Part shown: piece after piece, positions 24,909-32,603 of the stretch
How the letters are laid out: every line of letters begins with the position of its first letter
Numbering within the stretch: position 1 is the first letter of the stretch
NCBI RefSeq assembly: GCF_027497255.1
Contig: NZ_CP114903.1
Coordinates: forward strand, 5,766,001 to 5,830,000
Length of the DNA: 64,000 nucleotides
Source: Micromonospora sp. WMMD882
GTDB lineage: Bacteria; Actinomycetota; Actinomycetes; Mycobacteriales; Micromonosporaceae
Direction: 5' to 3'
Position numbers and translations under genes: made by a program
Notes under the pieces: model-generated
Told to the model about the DNA's origin: nothing
What the model saw: the letters and a program-made list of their open reading frames with translations, nothing else
Databases searched by the model: none

Positions 24909-24915
24909 CGCCCGG

Positions 24916-25482
24916 TCAGCCGTCGCCGATCGCGGCGAGCAGCTCGTCGGCCACCGTCAGGGCGTGCTTCTTGCGTTCGTCGTCGGTGATCTCCGGGGCG
25001 CGCAGGGCGAACCAGCTCGTGTGCACGGCGAACAGCGCCAGCGTGGCCCGGAGCTGGTCGGTCGGTGAGTCGGCGTCCCGGGCCAGCGCGTCGGCCAGCC
25101 GACCCATCCGCTCGCGGAGCTGCTGCCCGGCGGTCAGGCTCTTCAGCGCGGTCTGGTTCTGCTCGAAGAACCGCAGCACCGACGGGTGCCCGTGGCCGAA
25201 CATCTCCTCGGCGTACCGGGCGACCAGCTCGCGCCGGGTCTCCAGGGTGGGTGGCCGCGACTCGGCCCAGGTGACCAGCTCGTCCATCACCGTCAGCCGG
25301 TCCTCGACGAAGCTGGTGACGATCTCGTCCTTGCTCTTGAAGTGGTAGTAGAGCGCGGCCTTGGTGACCTGGAGGCGCTCGGCGATCTCCCGTAGCGAGG
25401 TCTTCTCGTACCCCTGCTCGGTGAAGAGTTCCAGCGCGACCGCCTGGATGCGCTCGCGTGTGCCGCCGGTGCCCTGGCTCAC
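24916..25482 (-). CDS. TetR-family repressor, probably of the divergent MFS gene
   Basis: This 188-residue regulator has an N-terminal helix-turn-helix (LREIAERLQVTKAALYYHFKSKDEI) and a helical ligand domain. GTG 25482 is preferred because GGAGG lies 5 bases upstream; a TTG at 25494 would overlap it. It is divergent from an EmrB/QacA-like efflux gene, a common arrangement for drug-responsive TetR control, and the gap contains repeated half-sites. Confidence 0.9.
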   Translation of the reverse strand: MSQGTGGTRERIQAVALELFTEQGYEKTSLREIAERLQVTKAALYYHFKSKDEIVTSFVEDRLTVMDELVTWAESRPPTLETRRELVARYAEEMFGHGHPSVLRFFEQNQTALKSLTAGQQLRERMGRLADALARDADSPTDQLRATLALFAVHTSWFALRAPEITDDERKKHALTVADELLAAIGDG

Positions 25483-25520
25483 TCCACCCTCCAATTCCCT
25501 TGACGGGTTCCGCTGCCCAA

Positions 25521-25564
25521 CTTACCGTCCGGCAAGTAAGATAGCTAGCCGGTCGGCAAGTAAG
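25521..25564. promoter_or_regulatory. Probable TetR operator with repeated CGGCAAGTAAG half-sites
   Basis: CTTACCGTCCGGCAAGTAAG (25521-25540) is an inverted repeat (7 of 10 positions). The half-site CGGCAAGTAAG recurs exactly at 25554-25564. The two lie between the TetR and MFS start codons, 28-39 bases from each. Confidence 0.6.
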
Positions 25565-25591
25565 TCGGTCCCGTCTCTCGGGGGAGCTCCA

Positions 25592-27220
25592 ATGACCCAG
25601 ACCCACCAGGCCGCGGCAAAACCGAACGTACGCCTCATCCTGGTCGCGCTCATGATCACGATGATGCTCGCGATGCTCGACAACATGATCGTCAGCACCG
25701 CGCTGCCGCGGATCGTGGGCGAGTTCGGCGGGCTCAACCACTTCACCTGGGTGGTCACCGCGTACATCCTCGGCACCACCGTCTCCACCCCCATCTGGGG
25801 CAAACTGGGCGACCTGTACGGCCGTAAGCCGGTCTTCCTCAGCTCGGTCGGCATGTTCCTCGTCGCCTCCGCCCTCTGCGGCATGTCCGGCTCCGACCTG
25901 CTCGGCGGCCCGGACAGCGGCATGGTGCAGCTCATCGCCTTCCGGGCGTTCCAGGGCCTCGGGGCCGGTGGCCTGATGGTCGGCGTGATGGCGATCATCG
26001 GTGACCTGGTCTCGCCCCGGGAGCGGGGACGCTACCAGGGGCTGTTCGCCGGGGTGATGGCGATCGCGATGGTCGCCGGCCCGCTGGTCGGCGGTTTCAT
26101 CACCGACCACCTCTCCTGGCGCTGGGCGTTCTACGTGAACCTGCCGCTCGGCGGGGTCGCCCTGGTGCTGCTGGTCGCCGCGCTGCGCCTGCCCCGCTAC
26201 CGCACCGAGCACCGCATCGACTGGCTGGGCGCGGGCCTGCTGTCGGTGGCCATCACCGCGGTCGTGCTGGTCACCACGTGGGGCAGCACCGAGTACGACT
26301 GGCTGTCCCCGCAGATCCTCGGGCTGGCCGCGGTCACGCTGCTCGCCCTGGGCGCGTTCGTCCTCGTCGAACGGCGGGTGACCGAGCCGATCCTGCCGCT
26401 GGGCCTGTTCGGCAACCGGAACTTCGCCCTGATCTCGGTGATGGGCTTCCTGCTCGGCTTCGCGATGTTCGGCGCGATGAGCTTCCTGCCGCTCTACCAG
26501 CAGACCGTGCAGGGCGCGACGGCCACCGAGAGCGGCCTGCTCCTGCTGCCGCTGATGTTCGGCATGCTGGTGGTGTCGCTGGTGGTCGGCCGGACCATCA
26601 CCCGGACCGGGCGGTACCGGGTGTTCCCGATCGTCGGCGGCGTGGTGATGACCGCCGGTATGGCGCTACTGTCGCTGCTGGACGCCGACACCAGCCGGAC
26701 CCGGTCCGGCTTCTACATGCTCGTGCTCGGCGCCGGTATGGGCTTCCTCATGCAGACCACCATGCTGATCGCCCAGAACAGCGTGGCGCAGCGTGACCTC
26801 GGCGCGGCCAGCGGCGCGGCCACCTTCTTCCGGTCGATCGGCGGATCGTTCGGCATCTCCCTGTTCGGCGCGATCTTCGCCAACCGGCTGGCCCGCTCGC
26901 CGGCCGGCACGGCGATGGAGGGCGGCAGCGGCGAGCAGGGCGTCGACCCCGCCGCCCTGAACGCGTTGCCCACGCAGCTCCGGGAGGCCGTCCTCGGCGG
27001 GCTGGCCGACGCGATCTCCCACGTCTTCACCTGGGCGGTGCTGTTCACCGTGGCGGTCCCGGTGATCGCCTGGTTCATCCGGGAGATCCCGCTGCGCTCC
27101 TCGAACGAGCCGGTCCCGGCCACCGAGGTCGACGCGGAGCCGACGGCCGTCGCGGCGGCCGACGCCGCGTCGGTCGGTCGTCCGGCCACCGCCGAGCCGA
27201 CGACGGCCCGGCAACCCTGA
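25592..27220 (+). CDS. MFS efflux transporter (DHA2, EmrB/QacA type)
   Basis: This 542-residue protein has about 14 hydrophobic segments. It has the DHA2 motifs LDNMIVSTALPRI (motif D1), GKLGDLYGRKP (motif A), FRAFQGLGAGGLM (motif B) and AGPLVGGFITDHLSWRWAF (motif C). It is predicted to pump drugs or similar compounds out in exchange for protons. ATG 25592 has GGGGGAG 8 bases upstream. The C-terminal ~55 residues are hydrophilic and Ala/Pro-rich. It is divergent from its likely repressor. Confidence 0.93.
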   Translation: MTQTHQAAAKPNVRLILVALMITMMLAMLDNMIVSTALPRIVGEFGGLNHFTWVVTAYILGTTVSTPIWGKLGDLYGRKPVFLSSVGMFLVASALCGMSGSDLLGGPDSGMVQLIAFRAFQGLGAGGLMVGVMAIIGDLVSPRERGRYQGLFAGVMAIAMVAGPLVGGFITDHLSWRWAFYVNLPLGGVALVLLVAALRLPRYRTEHRIDWLGAGLLSVAITAVVLVTTWGSTEYDWLSPQILGLAAVTLLALGAFVLVERRVTEPILPLGLFGNRNFALISVMGFLLGFAMFGAMSFLPLYQQTVQGATATESGLLLLPLMFGMLVVSLVVGRTITRTGRYRVFPIVGGVVMTAGMALLSLLDADTSRTRSGFYMLVLGAGMGFLMQTTMLIAQNSVAQRDLGAASGAATFFRSIGGSFGISLFGAIFANRLARSPAGTAMEGGSGEQGVDPAALNALPTQLREAVLGGLADAISHVFTWAVLFTVAVPVIAWFIREIPLRSSNEPVPATEVDAEPTAVAAADAASVGRPATAEPTTARQP

Positions 27221-27276
27221 GCCCGGCGGCCCGCCGGATCCGTCCGGTCGGCCCCGGTCGGGCCACGGTTCCGCCC

Positions 27277-27330
27277 CGCCCGCCCGGTCCCGCCCGCCCG
27301 GTCCCGCCCGCCCGGTCCCGTCCGCCCGGT
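27277..27330. repeat. 14-bp tandem repeat between convergent genes
   Basis: CGCCCGCCCGGTCC occurs three times exactly at 27277, 27291 and 27305, then once with a change. It fills the gap between the MFS gene and the TPR gene and reaches the TPR stop codon. Confidence 0.8.
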
Positions 27331-29162
27331 CAGCCGGGCGCGGCGCGGCGGCGGGGCAGGGGCAGGCGACGCCAGAGCCGGCGGAGCCGGCCCGCGCGGG
27401 GCGCGGGAGCGGCGACGAACCGGTGCGCCAGGGCGGTGGTGGCCTCGTCCAGGTCGGGGGTGGCCAGGGCCAGGTGCGCCAGGGAGGTGGCGATCGGCAC
27501 CGGGCGCTGCCGGCTCACGGTGACCGCGTCGGCGAACCGCGCGGCCACGGTACGGGCCACGTCCGGGCGCGCCGACGGGTCCACCCAGGCAGCGGTGACC
27601 AGGGCGAACAGGGCGCACTCGGTGACCCAGTCCTCCACTCCCCAGACCAGGTCGACAAGCACCCGCCGTCGGGTCGAGTCGGCCCACGGCTCGTCGGTGC
27701 GGTGGTGCAGCAGCCCCAGGCAGGCCCACACCTGCACGGACCGGATCCACAGCGCCGGGTCCTGCCCGAGCACCAGCCCGAGGGCCGTCGACGGGGCGGT
27801 GGGCGGATGCGCCAGCAGACCGAGCAGGTCCGGCAGCTCCAGGGTGGCCAACCCGACCGCGGCGTCGTACGCGGCCGGCGGGTGCGGCCAGGCCGGGTGG
27901 GCGAGCTGCCGGATCCGCTCCACCGCGGTGGCCGACGGTCGCGGCGGCAGCGGCACGGCCACCCCGTCGGCGTAGCGCCAGAGCGGCCGGACCTCGGGCC
28001 GGCGGGGCTCACGCGGATCGGGGCCGGTCACCCCGGTCACCTCGACCCGCAGCCCGGGACGAACCACCGACAGGGCCCGCAGCGCGCTCGGCGGCGCCGG
28101 GTTCGGCAGCCGGAGCGGACGTTCGCCGGGACGCCGGTCGGTGTCGACGAACCGGCGCAGGGCCTCCACGGCGGGGCCGCCGGCCGGGGTGAGCTGGCCG
28201 AGCCACGGCCGGCCCCGACAGCACTCGGCGAGGTCACCGTGCTCGTGCGAGTCGTCGGGGTGCTCCCGGGTGAAGTCGGCGAGCGCCACCAGGTGACCGA
28301 CCCGGCCGTCCCGCTGGTGCCGCAGCCGGTGCGCGGTGTGCACCGCGCAGTCGAAGGTCGGATCCCGGGCCAGGGCCCGGTCGACCCAGGTCAGCGCCTC
28401 GTCGAGCCGGCCGTTGTCGGCCAGGGTGCCGGCGATGTCCGCGTACACCGCCAGGTCGGCGGGGTCGTGGTCGACCGCGCGGGCCAGCGCGGCCAGGGCC
28501 TCCCGGGTGCGGCCGGCGGCACGGTACGCGTACCCGAGCCAGACCTCGCCGAGCTTCGACGGCTGCGCGCGTACCCCCTCGGCCGCCCACCGGATCGCCA
28601 GGTCGATCTCGCCGATCCGCCGGGCCAGCGCGGACGCCGCGCCCAGCAGCAGGCCGTGCCCGGAGTGCACGGCGACGGCGTGCCGGGCGAGCGTGAGGTA
28701 CGGCCGCAGCGGCGCGCGGGCCGTCGGTGGCACCGGGTCCGGCACCGCCGCGCAGACCTGCATCAGGATCCGTGCCCCGCGTTCCGGGTCGAGCCGTTCG
28801 GCCAGCTCGGGCGCGGTGACCCAGGGCACGCCGGCCCAGTCGGCCTGCGGCGCGTGCCCGGTGGCCGCGGCGAGCAGCTCCAGCCCCTCGCCGGGGCGGC
28901 CGGCGGCGGCGAGCAGGTGGGCGCGGGCTACCACGGCGCCGACGAATACGTGCTGGTCGAGGGGGAACAGGTCGATGCCGCCGCCGCTGACCGCGGCGAT
29001 CCGGGCCAGCGTCTCGTGCACCTCGGGCATCGTCGGGGCGTACGCGATGGCGCCGGCGACGTGCCCGGCGGCGTGCCGTAGGTCGCCCTCTTCCAGCGCG
29101 AGCCGGGCCAGGGCCAACTCGCCCTCGGCGGAAAGGCGGGGGTCGTCCTCTCCCTCGGACAC
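27330..29162 (-). CDS. Tetratricopeptide-like repeat protein, function unknown
   Basis: This 610-residue protein is Ala/Leu/Arg-rich and consists mainly of paired helices. TPR-like segments are clear at residues ~10-60 (ALARLALEEGDLRHAAGHVA) and ~205-295, e.g. VWLGYAYRAAGRTREALAAL, VDHDPADLAVYADIAGTLAD and DEALTWVDRALARDP. The C-terminal third is not TPR-like and has a tryptophan-rich stretch (WACLGLLHHRTDEPWADS). There is no signal peptide or membrane segment. GTG 29162 has GAAGGGGCACC upstream. No family with a known function is recognised. It is divergent from the SIS-domain gene. Confidence 0.8.
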   Translation of the reverse strand: MSEGEDDPRLSAEGELALARLALEEGDLRHAAGHVAGAIAYAPTMPEVHETLARIAAVSGGGIDLFPLDQHVFVGAVVARAHLLAAAGRPGEGLELLAAATGHAPQADWAGVPWVTAPELAERLDPERGARILMQVCAAVPDPVPPTARAPLRPYLTLARHAVAVHSGHGLLLGAASALARRIGEIDLAIRWAAEGVRAQPSKLGEVWLGYAYRAAGRTREALAALARAVDHDPADLAVYADIAGTLADNGRLDEALTWVDRALARDPTFDCAVHTAHRLRHQRDGRVGHLVALADFTREHPDDSHEHGDLAECCRGRPWLGQLTPAGGPAVEALRRFVDTDRRPGERPLRLPNPAPPSALRALSVVRPGLRVEVTGVTGPDPREPRRPEVRPLWRYADGVAVPLPPRPSATAVERIRQLAHPAWPHPPAAYDAAVGLATLELPDLLGLLAHPPTAPSTALGLVLGQDPALWIRSVQVWACLGLLHHRTDEPWADSTRRRVLVDLVWGVEDWVTECALFALVTAAWVDPSARPDVARTVAARFADAVTVSRQRPVPIATSLAHLALATPDLDEATTALAHRFVAAPAPRAGRLRRLWRRLPLPRRRAAPG

Positions 29163-29326
29163 GGTGCCCCTTCACTCGGCGTGCTTCCGGGTGCGGTCAG
29201 CGTAGGGGATGTCGGGCGTTCTGTAACCCCCTGCGCGTTTGTGCTCGCTGAATTGTCGATGTGCGGTAAACAGTGCAAGACTGAGCATAGATCGCGCGAG
29301 AATCGCGCACGAAAAGGGGGTTATCG

Positions 29327-30379
29327 GTGACACGTCCCGGGGCTGGCATGACCGCCGACATCGAGGAGCAGCCCGCCGGCTACGCCCGGCTGCTCTCCGC
29401 CGCGCACGCCGGACCGATCGCCGAGGTGGCCGCGGCGATCGCCCGCCGACGACCCCGGCACGTGGTCTTCACCGCGCGGGGCACCTCGGACCACGCCGCC
29501 CTCTACGCCGCGTACCTCACCGAGATCCGGCTCGGCATCCCCGCCGGGCTCGCCTCACCCAGCACCATCACCCTCTTCGGCGCCCGCCCGGACCTCTCCG
29601 ACGCGCTCGTCGTCGGGGTCAGCCAGAGCGGCGGCTCACCCGACCTGGTCGAGGTGCTGCGGGTGGCCCGCGCCGCCGGGGCGCTCACCCTCGCCGTCAC
29701 CAACGCCCCGTCCGCACCGCTGGCCCAGGCCGCCGAGCTGAGCGTCGACATCGCCGCCGGGCACGAGCGGGCCGTCGCCGCGACCAAGACGTACACCGCC
29801 GAGCTGCTCGCGTTGCTGCTGCTGGTCGAGGGCATCCGCGCCGGCGACGGCGTCCTCCCGGCGCAGGAGCGGGCCGCCCTCGACGCGCTGCCCGACCTCG
29901 CCGCGCGTACCCTGGCCGACCCTGCCCCGGCCCAGCTCGCCGCCCGCTACCGGTTCGCCGCGCGCCTGGTCACCACCGGCCGGGGGTACGCGTACCCGAC
30001 CGCCCGCGAGGCGGCGCTGAAGCTGATGGAGACCTCGTACCTGCCCGCGCTCGCCTTCTCCGGGGCCGACCTGCTGCACGGCCCGCTGGCGATGACCGAC
30101 CCGGACGTCCCGGTGCTCGCCGTGGTCGGGTCCGGCCCCGGCGGCCGGTCGATGCGGGAGGTGCTGCCCCGACTCGGCGAGCGCCGCGCCGACGTGGCGG
30201 TGGTCGGCTCCGCCGACGTCGACGGGGCGACCCGGATGGCGGTGCCCGAGGTGGACGAGCGGTACGCCCCGCTGCTGGACATCCTGCCGCTGCAACGGCT
30301 CGCCCTCAGCCTGGCGCTGGCCCGGGGCGAGGACCCGGACAGCCCCCGTGGCCTGAAGAAGGTCACCTCGACCATGTGA
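29327..30379 (+). CDS. Double-SIS-domain protein, GlmS-isomerase/NagB-II-like
   Basis: This 350-residue protein has two SIS sugar-phosphate isomerase domains, as in the C-terminal half of GlmS, but no glutaminase domain. Typical elements are ARGTSDHAALYAAYL, GVSQSGGSPDLVEVL, TNAPSAPLA, KTYTAELLALLLL, and YPTAREAALKLMETSYLPA. Proteins with this layout include glucosamine-6-phosphate deaminase NagB-II and AgaS-like isomerases; I cannot choose between them. GTG 29327 has AAAAGGGGG 8 bases upstream. The divergent ~165-base region to the TPR gene probably holds its promoter. Confidence 0.85.
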   Translation: MTRPGAGMTADIEEQPAGYARLLSAAHAGPIAEVAAAIARRRPRHVVFTARGTSDHAALYAAYLTEIRLGIPAGLASPSTITLFGARPDLSDALVVGVSQSGGSPDLVEVLRVARAAGALTLAVTNAPSAPLAQAAELSVDIAAGHERAVAATKTYTAELLALLLLVEGIRAGDGVLPAQERAALDALPDLAARTLADPAPAQLAARYRFAARLVTTGRGYAYPTAREAALKLMETSYLPALAFSGADLLHGPLAMTDPDVPVLAVVGSGPGGRSMREVLPRLGERRADVAVVGSADVDGATRMAVPEVDERYAPLLDILPLQRLALSLALARGEDPDSPRGLKKVTSTM

Positions 30380-30449
30380 GCCCAGGCCCGCCCGCCCGGG
30401 GCGCCCCGCCAGCGTGTCGGCGTGCCGGGCGGCGTGGCAGGCTGTCGGG

Positions 30450-32048
30450 GTGTCCACGCTGCGCGAACTCGCCGACGAGCACACCCAGCTCCGACCGGCC
30501 GACATCGACCACCTCCACCGGATCGCCGGGGACTGGCAGCTCCTGTCCGACCTCTCCTTCGCCGACCTGCTGCTCTGGGTGCCCGTCGACGGTGACGAGA
30601 GCTTCCTCTGCGTGGCCCAGGTGCGGCCCACCACCGCCCCGACCGCCTACCAGGACGACCAGGTGGGCCGGATCGTCGGCGGCCCGGAGGTGGCCCACCT
30701 GACCGTCGCGTACGGCCAGGGCCGGATCTGGCGGGAGGGCGACCCGGTCTGGTACGGCGACGTGCCGGCCCGGCACGAGGCGATCCCGGTCCGGCTGCGC
30801 ACCGCCGACGGCGAGGCCGGTGAGGTGATCGCCGTGGTCGGCCGGGACACCAACCTCTCCACCGCCCGCACCCCGAGCCAACTCGAACTGAACTACCTGA
30901 CCACCGCCGACGACCTGGCCCAGATGCTCGCCGACGGCACCTTCCCGCCGCCCCGGCACCCCGGTGAGACCACCTCCGCGCCCCGGGTCGGCGACGGGCT
31001 GGTCCGGTTGGACGCCGGCGGCAAGGTCACCTACGCCAGCCCGAACGCCCAGTCGGCGTACCGGCGGCTGGGTTTCGCCTCGCACCTGGTCGGGGAGGAC
31101 CTGGCCGCGCTGCACCGCCGCCTCGCCACCGACCCGCTGGAGGGCACCGACGCGGCCAACGGGATCCTCGCCGCCCTGCGCGGCGAGGCCCCGCCCCGCC
31201 GGGAGATCGACGCCCGGGGCGCGACCATGCTCACCCGGGCGCTGCCGCTGATGCCGGCCGGAGTGCCGATCGGCGCGCTGGTGCTGGTCCGCGACATCAC
31301 CGAGGTCCGCCGCCGGGACCGCGCGCTGATCACCAAGGACGCCACCATCCGGGAGATCCACCACCGGGTGAAGAACAACCTCCAGACCGTGGCGGCGCTG
31401 CTGCGGCTCCAGGCCCGCCGGGTCGGTATCCCGGCCGCCCGCGCCGCCCTGGAGGAGTCGGTACGCCGGGTCGCCTCCATCGCCCTGGTGCACGAGACAC
31501 TCTCCATGTCCAGCGACGAGGCGGTCGAGTTCGACGGCATCGTCGACCGGGTGGCGAGCGCGGCGACGGAGGTGGCGGCGACCGAGACACCGGTACGGAT
31601 GCGCCGGGAGGGCAGCTTCGGCGTCCTGCCCGCCGAGATCGCCACCTCGCTGGTGATGGTCCTCAACGAGCTGCTGCTCAACGCCGTGGAACACGGCTTC
31701 CCCGGCGAGGAACAGGGCCTTCCGCCGACGGACGGGGCGGCGGTGGACGGGATGGCGGTGGGCGGGATGGCGGTGGGCGGGGCGGCCACGGCGGACGCGG
31801 CGGCGGTCACCGCGGAGGTGGTCGTCTCCGCGCACCGCTTCCGCAAGCAGTTGCACGTCACCGTGGCCGACAACGGTCGGGGCCTGCCGACGGAGTTCGA
31901 CGCGGACCGGGGCGCGAACCTCGGCCTGCAGATCGTCCGCGCGCTCGCCACCGGCGAGTTGCGGGGCAGCATCGAGCTGCGGAACCGGGCCGGTGGCGGC
32001 ACCGAGGCCGTGCTGGTCGTCCCGCTGGGCGCCGCCCGCCGCGCCTGA
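30450..32048 (+). CDS. pdtaS: PdtaS-type sensor histidine kinase
   Basis: This 532-residue cytoplasmic kinase matches mycobacterial PdtaS (Rv3220c). The N-terminal GAF-like domain begins STLRELADEHTQLRPADIDH and has WQLLSDLSFADLLLWVPVD. A PAS domain follows, then the HisKA_2 box REIHHRVKNNLQTVAALL (His304/His305) and a HATPase domain with NELLLNAVEHGF and DNGRGLP. PdtaS works with the antitermination regulator PdtaR, whose gene is not in this window. A 15-bp repeat inserts AVDGM/AVGGM units in the ATPase domain (residues ~431-445). The start GTG 30450 is taken from homologues; no strong ribosome binding site is seen. Confidence 0.9.
   Translation: MSTLRELADEHTQLRPADIDHLHRIAGDWQLLSDLSFADLLLWVPVDGDESFLCVAQVRPTTAPTAYQDDQVGRIVGGPEVAHLTVAYGQGRIWREGDPVWYGDVPARHEAIPVRLRTADGEAGEVIAVVGRDTNLSTARTPSQLELNYLTTADDLAQMLADGTFPPPRHPGETTSAPRVGDGLVRLDAGGKVTYASPNAQSAYRRLGFASHLVGEDLAALHRRLATDPLEGTDAANGILAALRGEAPPRREIDARGATMLTRALPLMPAGVPIGALVLVRDITEVRRRDRALITKDATIREIHHRVKNNLQTVAALLRLQARRVGIPAARAALEESVRRVASIALVHETLSMSSDEAVEFDGIVDRVASAATEVAATETPVRMRREGSFGVLPAEIATSLVMVLNELLLNAVEHGFPGEEQGLPPTDGAAVDGMAVGGMAVGGAATADAAAVTAEVVVSAHRFRKQLHVTVADNGRGLPTEFDADRGANLGLQIVRALATGELRGSIELRNRAGGGTEAVLVVPLGAARRA
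31740..31784. repeat. 15-bp tandem repeat inside the pdtaS ATPase domain
   Basis: GCGGTGG(A/G)CGGGATG occurs twice, followed by GCGGTGGGCGGGGCG, in exact 15-base register. It codes for AVDGM-AVGGM-AVGGA, between the N box and the G1 box. Confidence 0.85.
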
Positions 32049-32190
32049 CCAGCGTCGACGGTCTCTTTCGCCGCTACCTTCCGCCCCTGTCCCGGCCCCC
32101 TGCCCCCTCCCACCGCAGTCTCCTGCCCTGGGCACCATGCCCGTTGCCCGTTGCCCGGGTCGGCCAGCCGGGTGGTGGGTGTGCCGGACG

Positions 32191-32380
32191 AAGCCTTTGG
32201 AGCTGCCCCAGATACGGGGCAGCAACAGCGTCCGCCGAGCTGGTGCCGCTAGACCCTGTGCCGAAGTCCCTGGCCGGCCTACGGCGGGCCCAGACGACGG
32301 CGGGCGCTGTTGGCGATCGGTCCGGGGGCGGGCTCGCGCCCCGATCCCGTGCCCCATATCCGGGGCAGCTCCAAAGGCTC
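32191..32380. repeat. Inverted-repeat element with 30-bp arms, about 190 bp
   Basis: The left arm (32191-32220) starts AAGCCTTTGGAGCTGCCCC and ends GATACGGGGC; the right arm (32351-32380) is its reverse complement with 3 mismatches in 30. The spacer of 130 bases has no open gene. Each arm can also fold on itself (GCTGCCCC/GGGGCAGC on the left, GCCCC/GGGGC on the right). No clear target-site duplication flanks it. It looks like a small non-autonomous mobile element or a pair of REP-type repeats. It lies in the 555-base gap after pdtaS, in which I see no gene. Confidence 0.7.
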
Positions 32381-32435
32381 CTAACTGGTCACCCTCTCCC
32401 CTCCGGGCCGGGGGAGGACAACGCGCCATCCCACT

Positions 32436-32495
32436 GAGCTGTCCGGTGGAGCCCGAGCTGTGTCCCGTGGAGCCCGAGCTGTGTCCGTGGAGCCT
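32436..32495. repeat. About 20-bp direct repeat, three copies
   Basis: GAGCTGT(GT)CC(C/G)GTGGAGCC(C/T) recurs at 32436 (19 bases), 32455 (21 bases) and 32476 (20 bases), with a decayed fourth copy. It lies next to the inverted-repeat element, before the 3' end of the GT39-like gene. Confidence 0.75.
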
Positions 32496-32603
32496 GATGT
32501 TGTCCCTGAAGCTGCCGACAGCCCCGCGCGGCCGAACCCGACCCACCCTCCGGCACGAGGCTCGGTCTCCGGCACGGCGGGCTCGCCCCCGCACGGGCGC
32601 GCC

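Noticed and set aside
27277..27330. CRISPR-like array
   Set aside because: The 14-bp units are directly adjacent with no spacers and there are no cas genes. It is a simple tandem repeat.
29170..29326. DasR operator before the SIS-domain gene
   Set aside because: I looked for an ACTGGTCTAGACCAGT-like palindrome and found none.
32049..32603. Possible gene or pseudogene across the inverted-repeat element
   Set aside because: The frames open there are not motif-bearing on either strand. The low coding signal and repeats point to non-coding sequence.
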